The position numbers and the translations under genes are program-made. From Anaerotruncus sp. G3(2012) (lineage in GTDB: Bacteria; Bacillota; Clostridia; Oscillospirales; Ruminococcaceae), in the NCBI RefSeq assembly GCF_000403395.2, contig NZ_KE159657.1:486172-550171 (forward strand): DNA of 64,000 bases, in the 5' to 3' direction. The notes beneath the pieces were generated by a model. That model ran no database searches. It was not told the origin of the DNA and saw only the letters and a list, made by a program, of their open reading frames with translations. Below, in pieces: positions 53,601-61,831 of this stretch; positions within the stretch are counted from its first letter, which is position 1; every line of letters begins with the position of its first letter.

Positions 53601-54972
53601 CGCATTTTATCAGAGTTCGGGGGCGTACGGGTTCCGCGACCAGCTTCAGGATGCGGGCGCCTGTCTTGCGATTGCACCGGACGAAACCCGGCGTCAGATT
53701 CTGCGGTGCTGCACCGCGCAGTTTGTACAGGGGGATGTGCTTCACTGGTGGCATCCGCTCCCGCCCGGACGGATGCGCGGGGTGCGCACCCGTTTTTCCG
53801 ACGACCTGCTCTGGCTGCCCTATACGGTATGTGACTACCTCGAAGCGACCGGGGACAGCACACTGCTGCATCATCCAGTCAGTTTCTGCGCGGGGGAGCC
53901 GCTTGAGGAGTCCGAACAGGAGCGGTATTTTGAAACCGGCTACACCAAAGAGAAGGCAAGCGTCTACGGCCACTGCCTCCGGGCGATCGACCGGGCGTCC
54001 CGCCTCGGGGACAGGGGAATCCCCCTGATCGGCTGCGGCGACTGGAACGACGGATTTTCCAATGTCGGGGTAGAAGGACGCGGGCAAAGTGTCTGGCTGG
54101 GGATGTTCCTTTCGGTTCTGCTCGAACGGTTTGCGCCGGTCTGCGAGCAGCAGGGAGACCCTGTCCGGGCGGAGGGGTTCCGGCGGGATGCGGAACAGCT
54201 CCGCAAGCAGATCGACCGAAACTGCTGGGACGGAAGGTGGTACCTGCGGGCATTCTATGACAACGGGATGCCGATGGGGAGCCGCCGGAACGATGAATGT
54301 CAGATCGATCTGCTGCCGCAGAGTTTTGCGGTGCTCGCAGAAATGCCCGACTGCACCCGGACCGACGCCGCACTGGACAGCGCGATCCGCCGCCTTGTGG
54401 ATGGGAAACACCGCTTGGTGCGGCTGTTCACCCCGCCATTCGACCGCTCGGAGCAGCAACCCGGATATGTCGGGGCCTATCCGGCCGGAATCCGGGAAAA
54501 TGGCGGTCAGTACACCCATGCGGCGGTCTGGTTTGCGATGGCACTGCTGCGTGCGGGGCGGCGTCAGGAGGGATGGGATCTGCTCGATCTGCTGAATCCA
54601 TCCTCCAGATGCACCGATGGGACCCTTGCCCGCCAGTTCAAGACCGAGCCCTACTGGATGCCTGCCGACATCTACACCCATAGCGGGGTCTGTGGACACG
54701 GAGGTTGGAGCCTTTATACCGGAGCGGCGGGCTGGTACTACCGCGCGGTGCTTGAAGAGCTGCTGGGCCTGCGGTTCCGGGACGGGAGGCTCACCCTTTC
54801 ACCCAGCCTGCCTCCCGAATGGAACCGGTTTTCCGCGTCCATCCGGGAGGGGGACGCTGTCCTCTTGGTCGAGGTGGTGCGCACCGGGAACCGTTCGCTC
54901 ACGGTGGACGGACAGCCGGCTGAACAAATCCCTGCGGACGGTGGCTCCCATACGATTTTGTTAACGATTTAA
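47662..54972 (+). CDS. Cyclic beta-1,2-glucan synthase-like enzyme (NdvB type, GT84-GH94)
   Basis: A giant membrane protein of 2436 residues. TM segments are near ~265-320. A processive glycosyltransferase domain follows, with YLITLDADTGLSFDAA (~461), SHDILEGAYLRVGLVSD (~575) and RLHRWVRGDWQN (~611). More TM segments lie at ~650-820. A glucoamylase-like/cyclization domain starts ~845 (YYEDYANAENHYLPPDNVQFS) and includes FMAHHVGMSLAA (~1190). The C-terminal ~1000 residues are a GH94-type phosphorylase domain with IGCGDWNDGFSNVG (~2123), whose Asp is the expected acid, and TEPYWMPADIYTH. NdvB of rhizobia is ~2800 residues. It should make beta-1,2-glucan. The start 47662 is preferred; 47602 lacks a binding site. 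Confidence 0.88.
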   Translation: MDKQRLQKIEKKAQDAYQRALQKSDGIRQLRYILKDALLLLRKTYHALEQQPQDGWKRWVYDHFYAFEGHALHTIEEMQSLRGRGIPLYRITFLLYEVFSDGQEPLGQEAVEQALRTANATAELEECQLSFVYTALKGILILIAADACRDDCSEERREPLLTYAAAGLDAVYEIDFDKVSRHCSPVESILEQDPSCVYLRMERESRAHYRQIVARIAQRSGIAESQVARDVLHCAQQADAERERHVGFYLLNRDPQEIHAHRMGGILLAAVWLIPLALCVLLGVYSLPAALAAYLPLVETVRLLLTAAALYRTRPAHLPRIRLDNHAPKTVVTVSMVLPDASESETLLAQFERLSFSNRADNLFFCLLADLREEKRPWHPQDEANIAAAKKVFVHLNSRYGGRFVLFIRRRTYNKTQDAYSGWERKRGAIIEFVRFLQGGQVEPVCFVGNREQLTEMKYLITLDADTGLSFDAANRLISVAEHPLNRPVIDKRQIVTQGFGILVPRIGVDLESAKATVFTRIMAGAGGIATYEQACSDFYQDLFGSAIFSGKGLIDIQTFHEVVGRRFPEGAVLSHDILEGAYLRVGLVSDLEMTDSAPRNAASWLARLHRWVRGDWQNLRFLGRQFTLHGVRRPHPISTLARYQLFDNLRRSLNPVFAVLCVVLSCFTAPQISGILCAAAFLSIALGPLLGCVRALLGGWGAAASRRYFGHGLPLAIELAAQGGLLVSLCAEQAVASLDAAVRTLGRLRTGKHLLEWTTAAQSEVRRIGFLAMLRRSWGTAALGGLLVLFAPAGRWWIRLFGLFFLLYPALAAVTARKCPDRSPALSDEERRELLGWCAQMFRYYEDYANAENHYLPPDNVQFSPVERVARRTSPTNIGMLLLSNLAARDLHLIDSAGLALRLSRTFETIGQLETCHGNLYNWYATDDLRVLPDRFVSAVDSGNYLCALVTLKEGLYEYVPCEPRLQEIIDQIETILKTTDLSVFYNPNRELFSIGLDQNGNRVGSHYDFLMSEARTMSYYAIASRQVPHRHWRALNRSMSREGAYAGPISWTGTLFEYLMPHLLLPVCQGSLLGEAVHYALWCQNMRAKCAGLPWGISESGYFAFDSQLNYQYKAHGVQALAAKQGMDRECVVSPYSSFLALPFDPHSGMENLRRLEQLGLVGQYGFYEAADFTEERCGGEYRIVRSFMAHHVGMSLAAAVNALFQNRMQKRFLRDHAMGSAQEFLQEKVAKDVVVYGRMRKQEPTPREGLKREPLSLQPVGNPDQPVCGMLTGSGLSHFFADTGTNWLSCGDQEVTRRSRGLLRDSQGILAVVRLCGETISAVAAPFFQEGVEHRFGCAGGQAAYQARKGNLGVSQTFVIDRSLPVEGCTVTVQNGTGIQAVADLLFYLEPVLSTESAYAAHPAFSKLFVCGGREQAADTVVFSRRNRDGSDGLFLTLGFDRRYSYAYALRREDVTPYPDGLQNLLRFDTLPFDGGTATPDGCCALRLSTLVPAEGEAQVTLLLSVAATLEESVGNLISVRERGVQPAQPVLPEDSLAGRMARTFLPALLFGTGIPEPIRQARAESRRGQDALWSLGISGDRPILLYDWRTRPEPDSLGACLRCWDQLRFAGLEFDLCLLGAPTFELPEGVRALDPDTLDPQSLTALYAASCGIFGVEGAAEGKRAVFPVEMLHLLPAEIPGGEGRFDLVGGAYLDGWFYVDRVTPLPFTHILANRTFGCLLNDASLGCTWWRNAHECRLSSWSNDIASGLDGERLLLQTTEGIYDLCKGARAAFSPEEARYMGRAGGIACTAAVALCGEQSAKQVSLRLENTRMVETEVVCTYLVEPVLGVSRLTAKHLQMEQDENCLLLHNPYTMSGCFAAIHVPGEHPSYTSSRAALLSGDWSARELIPGSDPVIGVMVRKRLPPHQAQQITFVLAAAASREDAIRAAKTACPGAGHPFERRTIRISTPSEPLDRLVNTFLPHQILAGRLFGRSAFYQSSGAYGFRDQLQDAGACLAIAPDETRRQILRCCTAQFVQGDVLHWWHPLPPGRMRGVRTRFSDDLLWLPYTVCDYLEATGDSTLLHHPVSFCAGEPLEESEQERYFETGYTKEKASVYGHCLRAIDRASRLGDRGIPLIGCGDWNDGFSNVGVEGRGQSVWLGMFLSVLLERFAPVCEQQGDPVRAEGFRRDAEQLRKQIDRNCWDGRWYLRAFYDNGMPMGSRRNDECQIDLLPQSFAVLAEMPDCTRTDAALDSAIRRLVDGKHRLVRLFTPPFDRSEQQPGYVGAYPAGIRENGGQYTHAAVWFAMALLRAGRRQEGWDLLDLLNPSSRCTDGTLARQFKTEPYWMPADIYTHSGVCGHGGWSLYTGAAGWYYRAVLEELLGLRFRDGRLTLSPSLPPEWNRFSASIREGDAVLLVEVVRTGNRSLTVDGQPAEQIPADGGSHTILLTI

Positions 54973-54988
54973 AAACAGGATGAAAAAG

Positions 54989-55019
54989 TTGGTACAATCG
55001 CGGGAATCTGTGCTATAAT
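54989..55019 (+). promoter_or_regulatory. Extended -10 promoter of the peptidase operon
   Basis: TGC-TATAAT (55011-55019) is an extended -10 element. A weak TTGGTA lies 19 bases upstream (54989-54994). A ~125-nt leader with an AGCCG/CGGCT stem runs to the yfmF start. Confidence 0.6.
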
Positions 55020-55144
55020 AAGGTCTACCGGGCCAGCCGCTTCATGGTTTATCATGGGGAACGGCTGGGTTCGGCGCCGCGATGCGGCGTGTGCAGTCAG
55101 AATGTCGTATCTACAATTTTATCTTTCAGACAGGAGATCATTCG

Positions 55145-56428
55145 ATGAGCAATTCATTTCAGCGAGAACAGCTCTGTGACGGAGTGCACTTCAGCAGTGT
55201 CACAGATCCCAAATTCAAGCACAACCGCATAACAGCCAATCTGGTGATCCCGCTCGACCGCGAGACGGTGACCGACAACGCAGTAGTTCCGTTCCTCCTG
55301 CGCAAGGGGTGCAGAAGCTGCCCGGATTTTACCAGGCTCAACCGGAAACTCTACGAGCTGTATGGCGCGTCGCTCGCCTGTGATGTGACAAAATATGGCG
55401 GCTGCCAGTCGCTTGATCTGTCGATCTATGGGGTTGACGACCGGTTCACCCTCGGCGGGGAGGAGATGGTCCGTCCCTGCGCGCAGCTTTTGACCGACAT
55501 CCTGCTCGATCCAGCCTTTGCAGACGGTGTGTTCCCAGAAAAGGATGTGGAACTCGAGCGGCAGCAGATCATTGACGTGCTCGAAAGCCAGATCAACGAC
55601 AAGCGGTTCTATGCGATGAGCCGGTGCCAGTCGATCATGTGCGAAGGGGAAAAGATCGCGATCGAAAAGTATGGCTATATCGAGGACGCGCACAAAATTA
55701 CCCCGGCTTCGGCAGCAGATGCCTACCGCCGGATTCTTCGCAGCGCCCAGATCGAACTGCTCTTTGTCGGCTGCGGAAATCCCGCGACCGCGAAGGAAAT
55801 TTTCCGGCAGGCGTTCTCATCTGTGGAGCGCGCACCGGTCCCGGTGGAACCGGTCCACACCCGCCCCAGAGCCGAGCAGGTCAACGAGGTGACCGAACAG
55901 CTGGATGTCGCGCAGTCAAAACTGGTGCTGGGCTTCCGCACCGGCGGCATCGGCGGTGACCTCAAAAAGCTTGCTGCCATGCGGGTCATGGTTGCGCTCT
56001 ATGGCGGGACCCCCAATTCCCGCCTGTTCCTCCATGTGCGGGAGAAGCAGAGCCTCTGCTACTACTGCTCCGCCCGTCTGAACCGGCTCACCGGGCTGAT
56101 GTTCGTGGACAGCGGGGTGGAGAAGGCCAACAAACAGAAGGCGTACGACGAGATCATGAACCAGTTCCGGGTGATGCAGAGGGGCGAATTTACCGATGAT
56201 GAGATCACCGCGACCAAGCTGCTGATGCAGACTTCGTTGAACGCGGTGGGGGATTCGCTCGGCGCAATCGACGACTGGTATATGACCCAGATCATGATGG
56301 GCAGGGCCTGTTCGCCCGAGGAGGAAAGCGCGATGATCGAGGCGGTAACCCGCGAAGAGATTGTCGAGGCGGCCGGCCAGGTCACGTTGGATACCGTTTA
56401 TTTTCTCACCGGAAAGGAGGCGGAGTAA
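55145..56428 (+). CDS. M16-type peptidase-like protein without zinc motif (YfmF-like)
   Basis: A 427-residue M16-fold protein. It has the alpha/beta repeats of the family (RKLYELYGASLACDVTKYGGCQSLDLSIYG, LVLGFRTGGIG, YGGTPNSRLFLHVREKQSLCYYCSA) but no HxxEH zinc motif, so it is the inactive partner. The next gene encodes the active partner with that motif and starts directly after its stop. Such YfmF/YfmH pairs act together as two-part proteases in Firmicutes. ATG 55145 has AGGAG before it; an in-frame ATG at 55082 lacks one. Confidence 0.9.
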   Translation: MSNSFQREQLCDGVHFSSVTDPKFKHNRITANLVIPLDRETVTDNAVVPFLLRKGCRSCPDFTRLNRKLYELYGASLACDVTKYGGCQSLDLSIYGVDDRFTLGGEEMVRPCAQLLTDILLDPAFADGVFPEKDVELERQQIIDVLESQINDKRFYAMSRCQSIMCEGEKIAIEKYGYIEDAHKITPASAADAYRRILRSAQIELLFVGCGNPATAKEIFRQAFSSVERAPVPVEPVHTRPRAEQVNEVTEQLDVAQSKLVLGFRTGGIGGDLKKLAAMRVMVALYGGTPNSRLFLHVREKQSLCYYCSARLNRLTGLMFVDSGVEKANKQKAYDEIMNQFRVMQRGEFTDDEITATKLLMQTSLNAVGDSLGAIDDWYMTQIMMGRACSPEEESAMIEAVTREEIVEAAGQVTLDTVYFLTGKEAE

Positions 56429-57736
56429 ATGGAAAAGACCATCATCCGCTCGGAACGTCTGGGGATCGAGGTCTGCCGGATCAAACACGACTCGGGGCTG
56501 ACCATGCTGCTCTGCCCCATGGAAGGGTTCTCGACCGCCTACGCGGCGTTTACAACCAAGCTCGGCTCGGTGGACACCCGGTTTAAAACCCAGGATGACG
56601 CGGATTTTGTGGATGTTCCGGAGGGGGTCGCCCATTTCCTCGAGCATAAGATGTTCGAAAATGAGGAAGGGGACGCATTTGCCCGGTATGCAAAAACCGG
56701 CGCTTCGGCAAACGCGTTCACCTCGTTCGACCGCACGAGCTATCTGTTTGCCTGCACCGACCGGTTTTCGGAATCGCTCGAAATCCTGCTGGATTTTGTC
56801 CGCCGGCCCTATTTTACTGAAGCGTCGGTGCAGAAGGAGCAGGGAATTATCGGACAGGAAATCCGGATGTACGATGACAGCGGGGACTGGCGGGTGATGT
56901 TCAACCTGCTCGGCGCGCTCTATCACAACCATCCGGTGCGCATCGACATTGCGGGCACCGTTGAGTCGATCGCGCAGATCGACCACGAACTGCTATACCG
57001 CTGCCACCGCACCTTCTATCATCTCAATAACATGGTGCTTTGCGTGGCGGGCAACTTTACGGTCGGGCAGGTGCTGGAGGTCGCCGGACGGGTGCTGAAA
57101 CCGGACGCCAAGCCGGTGGAGATCGAGCGCGGCAGGGTCGATGAGCCGGATTCGATCTGTCAGCCGCTGGTCGAACAGAAACTTTCGGTCGCAACGCCGC
57201 TCTTCCACTTCGGATTCAAAGGGGTTTCCAGCGGTGAAGCGGGCAACCTGAAAAATCAGATTCTGGACGAGATGCTCTGTGACCTGATCGCAGGGGAGGC
57301 TTCCCCGCTCTACCGCAGGCTGTATGATGCGGGGATCATCAACGCGACGTTCGGTACCGAGGTGATGGCAGGACGCGATTATATGTGCGCGATCTTCTCG
57401 GGTGAATCGCGTGAGCCGGAAAAGGTGGCGGAGCAGATCAGGGAAGAGGTCGCGGCGCTCAGGCGGGACGGGATCGACCGGGAGCAGTTCGAGCTGATCC
57501 GGCGGGCAACCTATGGGCGGTATATCGGCCTGTACAGCCGCACCGAGCCGGTCGCGGGGCTGATGTGCGCCGCCCACTTCGCGGGGATCGACGACATCTT
57601 CTCTCTGCTTGACGTCATCGCCAACGCAACCCTTGAACAGATGGAAGAGCGGCTGCGGGTCGCGTTCGATCCGGAGAAATCCGCACTTTCGATCGTCCGG
57701 CCGCAGGACAGCGAGACAGGGGGAACGGTGGAATGA
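56429..57736 (+). CDS. M16 zinc peptidase (YfmH-like)
   Basis: A 435-residue active M16 peptidase. The inverted zinc motif is HFLEH in EGVAHFLEHKMFENEEGDAFARYAKTGASANAFTSFDRTSY, and the downstream glutamate ligand is in the conserved EQGIIGQEIRMYDD. The second half carries the C-terminal pseudo-repeat (FGFKGVSSGE, LYRRLYDAGIINATFG). It starts one base after the YfmF-like gene and overlaps lgt by four bases. This order (yfmF, yfmH, lgt, folD) makes one operon. Confidence 0.93.
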   Translation: MEKTIIRSERLGIEVCRIKHDSGLTMLLCPMEGFSTAYAAFTTKLGSVDTRFKTQDDADFVDVPEGVAHFLEHKMFENEEGDAFARYAKTGASANAFTSFDRTSYLFACTDRFSESLEILLDFVRRPYFTEASVQKEQGIIGQEIRMYDDSGDWRVMFNLLGALYHNHPVRIDIAGTVESIAQIDHELLYRCHRTFYHLNNMVLCVAGNFTVGQVLEVAGRVLKPDAKPVEIERGRVDEPDSICQPLVEQKLSVATPLFHFGFKGVSSGEAGNLKNQILDEMLCDLIAGEASPLYRRLYDAGIINATFGTEVMAGRDYMCAIFSGESREPEKVAEQIREEVAALRRDGIDREQFELIRRATYGRYIGLYSRTEPVAGLMCAAHFAGIDDIFSLLDVIANATLEQMEERLRVAFDPEKSALSIVRPQDSETGGTVE

Positions 57737-58806
57737 GTATGGAAAGGCATACGGTCGCTTTCCCCGGGCTTGGGATTGAGCCGTTCCAGCTCGACCGGGT
57801 GGCGTTCACCATCCCCGGGATCGACTGGCCGGTCTACTGGTACGGTATCCTTTTTGCATTGGCGTTCCTGCTCGCAATCCTGTATATTTCCAAACGCGCG
57901 CCTGTCTTCGGTCTGGACCCGGACCGGGCGCTTGACGTGGTGCTCGGCGGCGCGCTGGGCGGGATTATCGGTGCGCGGGCCTATTTCGTAATCTTTTCGT
58001 GGGACCAGTACAAGGACAATCTGGTCAATATTTTTAAAATCTGGGAAGGCGGAATCGCGATCTATGGGAGCGTGATCGGCGGGTTCCTCGCCGGGTATCT
58101 GACCTGCCGGATTCGCAAAGTGAAGTTTCTGCCCATGGCAGACCTCGCGGTTGGCGGGCTGATTCTCGGGCAGGCAATCGGGCGCTGGGGCAACTTCGTC
58201 AATATCGAGGCGTTTGGAAGCGTCACCGGCGGCGCGTGGCGGATGTGCTCCCCCGCAGCAGCGGATTTCCTGCTTCGCACAGGGCAGATCGACCAGACGG
58301 TTGCCGACCAGATCACGGCCGGGACGCTCGGTGTACATCCAACCTTTTTCTATGAATCGGTCTGGTGCCTGACCGGGTTCCTGCTGATCGTCTGGATGAC
58401 CGGCCGCCGCCGGTTTGACGGTCAGCTCACCCTCTTCTATGCAGGCTGGTACGGGCTTGGCCGGTCGGTGATTGAAGGGCTGCGCACCGACAGCCTGATG
58501 TGGGGAAGCGTACGGGTTTCGCAGGCGCTCGCAGTGGTGCTGGTGATCGCATCGGCCGCGGCAGTATTTGTGGTTTGCCGGAAGATCAAAAGCGCGGACG
58601 GCCCGGACCGCTGGAAACTTTATGTGGATACCGAAGAAGGACAGGCCATCCTGCGCGGGGAATTCTATTCCAGGCCGCAGGAAGGGCCGGTCGCGGCAGA
58701 GGAAGAGGAGCCGGCGCAAACAGAACAGCCGGACAGCGGGATGCCGGCAGGGCAGGACGCTGCCCCAAAGGAGGAGGAAGAGCAGGATGAACGCAAAACT
58801 GATTGA
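57733..58806 (+). CDS. lgt: Prolipoprotein diacylglyceryl transferase with acidic tail
   Basis: A 357-residue membrane enzyme that adds diacylglycerol to the lipobox cysteine of prolipoproteins. Signatures are [18 protein letters not shown], the [18 protein letters not shown] box with its catalytic residues, [17 protein letters not shown] (the Lgt arginine) and [12 protein letters not shown]. Seven TM segments are expected. The C-terminal ~70 residues are a soluble, acidic, Glu/Pro-rich tail not seen in standard ~280-residue Lgt. The four exported lipoproteins in this window are expected substrates. Its end overlaps folD by 20 bases. Confidence 0.93.
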   Translation: MSMERHTVAFPGLGIEPFQLDRVAFTIPGIDWPVYWYGILFALAFLLAILYISKRAPVFGLDPDRALDVVLGGALGGIIGARAYFVIFSWDQYKDNLVNIFKIWEGGIAIYGSVIGGFLAGYLTCRIRKVKFLPMADLAVGGLILGQAIGRWGNFVNIEAFGSVTGGAWRMCSPAAADFLLRTGQIDQTVADQITAGTLGVHPTFFYESVWCLTGFLLIVWMTGRRRFDGQLTLFYAGWYGLGRSVIEGLRTDSLMWGSVRVSQALAVVLVIASAAAVFVVCRKIKSADGPDRWKLYVDTEEGQAILRGEFYSRPQEGPVAAEEEEPAQTEQPDSGMPAGQDAAPKEEEEQDERKTD

Positions 58807-59629
58807 CGGGAAAGCGGTAAGCGCTGAACTGCGCGGGCAGATGAAGGCGGAGGTTGCCGCGCTCGCGGAGGAGGGGATCACCCCGGGACTGGCAGTGGTG
58901 CTGGTCGGGGAGGACCCGGCCTCGCAGGTCTATGTACGCAACAAGGAAAAAGCGTGTGAAGAGCTGGGGATTTACTCGGAAAAATATCTGCTTCCTGCCC
59001 AGACAACACAGGAAGAACTGCTCGCGCTGGTGGACAAGCTCAACGGAAAGCCGGACATTGACGGTATCCTGGTCCAGCTCCCGCTGCCCGGGCATCTTGA
59101 TGAAAAGGCTGTGATTGCGGCCATTTCCCCGGAAAAGGATGTGGACGCGTTCCATGCGCAGAATGTCGGGAAAATCATGATTGGCAACTACAAATTCCTG
59201 CCCTGCACACCGGCAGGGGTGATGGAACTGCTGCGTGCGGCGCAGGTCGAGGTGAGCGGCAAGGAATGCGTCGTGATCGGGCGCAGCAACATTGTCGGCA
59301 AACCGATGGCGATGCTCCTGCTGCACCAGAACGGGACGGTCACTATCTGCCATTCGCGGACCAGAGACCTCGCGGAGGTCACCCGGCGGGCGGACATTCT
59401 GGTCGCGGCGGTTGGAAAGGCAAAGTTTGTCACCGCGGATATGGTCAAGCAGGGGGCGACTGTCATCGACGTGGGGATGAACCGCGACGAAAATGGTAAA
59501 CTCTGTGGGGATGTGGACTTTGACGCAGTCTGCGAGGTTGCAGGCGCGATTACCCCGGTTCCGGGCGGCGTTGGGCCAATGACCATCACCATGCTGATGA
59601 AAAATACAATTGCCGCCGCGAAACGCTGA
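58787..59629 (+). CDS. folD: Methylenetetrahydrofolate dehydrogenase/cyclohydrolase
   Basis: A 280-residue bifunctional FolD that interconverts methylene-, methenyl- and formyl-tetrahydrofolate with NADP+. Hallmarks are [22 protein letters not shown] (with the catalytic lysine YVxxK), the [16 protein letters not shown] stretch, the [11 protein letters not shown] loop, the NADP fold [22 protein letters not shown] and the end [25 protein letters not shown] precedes ATG 58787, and the overlap with lgt argues for coupled translation. A terminator follows at 59700. Confidence 0.96.
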   Translation: MNAKLIDGKAVSAELRGQMKAEVAALAEEGITPGLAVVLVGEDPASQVYVRNKEKACEELGIYSEKYLLPAQTTQEELLALVDKLNGKPDIDGILVQLPLPGHLDEKAVIAAISPEKDVDAFHAQNVGKIMIGNYKFLPCTPAGVMELLRAAQVEVSGKECVVIGRSNIVGKPMAMLLLHQNGTVTICHSRTRDLAEVTRRADILVAAVGKAKFVTADMVKQGATVIDVGMNRDENGKLCGDVDFDAVCEVAGAITPVPGGVGPMTITMLMKNTIAAAKR

Positions 59630-59699
59630 TTGTATTTCGTGGTATCTGCGCGGGCCAGGCGCGAGCGGCAATGGGCCTCGGATACGGCATCGAAAAAAG

Positions 59700-59750
59700 A
59701 TTGCGAAAGAGACGTTCTTGTGTCAGAGCCTCTTTCGCAATTCTTTTTTT
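59700..59750 (+). terminator. Terminator of the yfmF-yfmH-lgt-folD operon
   Basis: ATTGCGAAAGAG (59700-59711) pairs with CTCTTTCGCAAT (59730-59741), followed by TCTTTTTTT. Confidence 0.9.
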
Positions 59751-59791
59751 GTCTTGCAGCTTTTCCGGACAGGCATTATAATGGAAGGGTA

Positions 59792-60415
59792 TCAAAAGAA
59801 GATGCGCACTGTGCCGAGCGCCAGCAGCAGCGCGCCGGAAAGACAGCCGGCCGCACGTCTGCTGACGGTACGTCTATGTAGGACACGTCCGGCAGAAGCG
59901 CCGAGCGACAGGCAGGCCGCCTGCATCAGTCCGACAGTGACAGGCAGCCTCCATTCTATCCCGGTGCTTCCCAGCGCAAGCCCGATCCCGGCCCCAAGCA
60001 TATCCATCGACAGGGAAATCCCAAGGAAGGCCGCTTCCATAAGGTCGATGGTTCCGGAATGATCCAGGTCGCCCTGTTCGGGGTTTCGGATGACCTGGAT
60101 GGTCATGCCGAGCGAGTGGAAGATATGGGGGCTGGGGGGACTGGGCGGTTTTTCGGGCAGCAGGGAGCGGATGACCGAAAGCGCTCCCAGCAGCAGCAAA
60201 ATGCCTGCGCCAAGCAGAGATGCCATGCTGTTCGGAATCAAAACGCGCAGCAGGGAGCCCGCGCTGATCGAAAGGGCTGCAAAGGCGGCGGAGAGCAGCG
60301 CAACAGCCGCTTTTGCCGGGGCACTGATTTTGACCCCGCGCAGGCCGAGCGCAAGACCGGCGGCAAAGCCGTCGGCACTCAGGGCAAACGCGGTAAAGCA
60401 TAAGAACAGAAACAT
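59792..60415 (-). CDS. ytaF: YtaF-type sporulation membrane protein (MntP superfamily)
   Basis: A 207-residue protein with six TM segments in two halves: FALSADGFAAGLALGLRGVKIS in the first and EAAFLGISLSMDMLGAGIGLALG in the second, each with the conserved aspartate of MntP-like carriers. The middle loop contains EQGDLDHSGTIDLMEA, an EF-hand-like calcium loop found in YtaF proteins. ATG 60415 is used since AGGTGG lies before it; a GTG four codons upstream is less likely. YtaF is linked to sporulation in Bacillus; the ion is not known. Confidence 0.88.
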   Translation of the reverse strand: MFLFLCFTAFALSADGFAAGLALGLRGVKISAPAKAAVALLSAAFAALSISAGSLLRVLIPNSMASLLGAGILLLLGALSVIRSLLPEKPPSPPSPHIFHSLGMTIQVIRNPEQGDLDHSGTIDLMEAAFLGISLSMDMLGAGIGLALGSTGIEWRLPVTVGLMQAACLSLGASAGRVLHRRTVSRRAAGCLSGALLLALGTVRIFF

Positions 60416-60517
60416 TCCAGACACCACCTGTTCAGGATTTCCCGCAAGGGGGCATTGTTCTATCCTATGGACAGTGTTTGGGTTTGGTTCAAAACAGTGG
60501 AAGGATGGTTATTGACA

Positions 60518-61774
60518 ATGCAGATTTTTTCCAGAGCTGAAATCCTGCTGCCGCAGGGGGAAGACCTTTCCGGGTGGAGCGTGGTCGCGTGCGACCAGTA
60601 CACCTCCGAGCCGGACTACTGGGACCGGGTGGAGCAGCGCACACAGGGAATCCCTTCATCATCCCATCTGATTATCCCGGAAGCATACCTGAGCCAGCCC
60701 GGGCTGGATGGGCGGATCAGCCGGGTGAATGCGGAGATGCAGAAATACCTTTCGGAAGGGCTGTTCCGCACCCTTCCGGACAGCTACCTCTATCTGGAAC
60801 GGGAGCTGGCCCCGGGAAAGGTGCGCCATGGGCTGATCGGAAAGATCGACCTTGAAGCGTATGACTATAAGCCGGGCAGCCAGTCGGGGGTGCGGCCGAC
60901 CGAAGGGACGGTCGAAAGCCGCCTGCCGCCGCGCATCCGGGTGCGGCAGGACGCGCCGCTGGAACTGCCGCATGTTATGGTGCTGATTGACGATCCGGAT
61001 GGCCTGGTGATCGAGCCGCTTGCGGCACAGGCTGCGCAGATGCAGCAGGTCTACCAGTTCACACTGATGGAAAATGGGGGAGCTGTGCGCGGCTGGTCGC
61101 TCGACCAGGCCGGGGCCGACCGGGTGGATCAGGCGCTTGCGCGGCTCGCAGAGCAGGCCGAACAGGCCAACCGGGCGATCGCGCCGGACAAGGCGCCGCT
61201 CTATTTTGCCATGGGGGATGGCAACCATTCGCTTGCAACCGCGAAAGCCTGTTATGAGCAGCTCAAGCAGACACTGCCCGAGGAGGAATGGAAAAACCAC
61301 CCGGCGCGGTATGCGCTGGTAGAGCTGGTCAATCTGCACGATGCGGCGCTGGAGTTCGAGCCGATCCACCGGGTGGTGTTTGGCGTGAAGCCGCAGGAAC
61401 TGCTGGACGAACTGAACCGGTTCTGTGAGATTTCCCAAACCGGTGAGGGGCAGTCCTTTGAGTGGCGGACAGCCGACCGTTCCGGCAGGATCGTTGTGAA
61501 GAACCCGCCCTCCCAGCTTGCGGTTGGAACGCTTCAGCTCTTTATCGACCGTTACCTTGCTTCCCACGGCGGCGAGGTGGACTATATCCATGGGGAGGAT
61601 ACCCTCGAAAAACTCTGTCAGAGGGAAGACGCCATCGGGTTCCTGCTCCCTGTCATGGGCAAAGACGAGCTGTTCCGCACCGTCCAGATCGACGGCGCGC
61701 TCCCCAGAAAAACCTTTTCGATGGGGCATGCACATGAAAAACGGTTCTATCTCGAGTGCCGGAAAATCCGATAA
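60518..61774 (+). CDS. DUF1015 family protein
   Basis: A 418-residue cytoplasmic protein of the DUF1015 family: FSRAEILLPQGEDLSGWSVVACDQYTSEPDYW at the start, SYLYLERELAPGKVRHGLIG, LPHVMVLIDDPDG, the highly conserved LYFAMGDGNHSLATAKACYE and VELVNLHDAALEFEPIHRVVF, and the end TFSMGHAHEKRFYLECRKI. No signal or TM is present. The biochemical role of the family is unsettled. ATG 60518 has AAGGATGG upstream. The adenine deaminase gene follows 57 bases later on the same strand. Confidence 0.9.
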   Translation: MQIFSRAEILLPQGEDLSGWSVVACDQYTSEPDYWDRVEQRTQGIPSSSHLIIPEAYLSQPGLDGRISRVNAEMQKYLSEGLFRTLPDSYLYLERELAPGKVRHGLIGKIDLEAYDYKPGSQSGVRPTEGTVESRLPPRIRVRQDAPLELPHVMVLIDDPDGLVIEPLAAQAAQMQQVYQFTLMENGGAVRGWSLDQAGADRVDQALARLAEQAEQANRAIAPDKAPLYFAMGDGNHSLATAKACYEQLKQTLPEEEWKNHPARYALVELVNLHDAALEFEPIHRVVFGVKPQELLDELNRFCEISQTGEGQSFEWRTADRSGRIVVKNPPSQLAVGTLQLFIDRYLASHGGEVDYIHGEDTLEKLCQREDAIGFLLPVMGKDELFRTVQIDGALPRKTFSMGHAHEKRFYLECRKIR

Positions 61775-61831
61775 GGGCTGTCAAGCACAGGATTCCCCGA
61801 TGTCTCTCAAATTTTTGAAGGAGTGTGCAGG

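Noticed and set aside
53293-54699. Long minus-strand frame inside the glucan synthase gene
   Set aside because: Antisense to the conserved GH94-type domain; explained by GC-rich third positions. The same holds for similar frames at 50095-51318 and 52405-53187.
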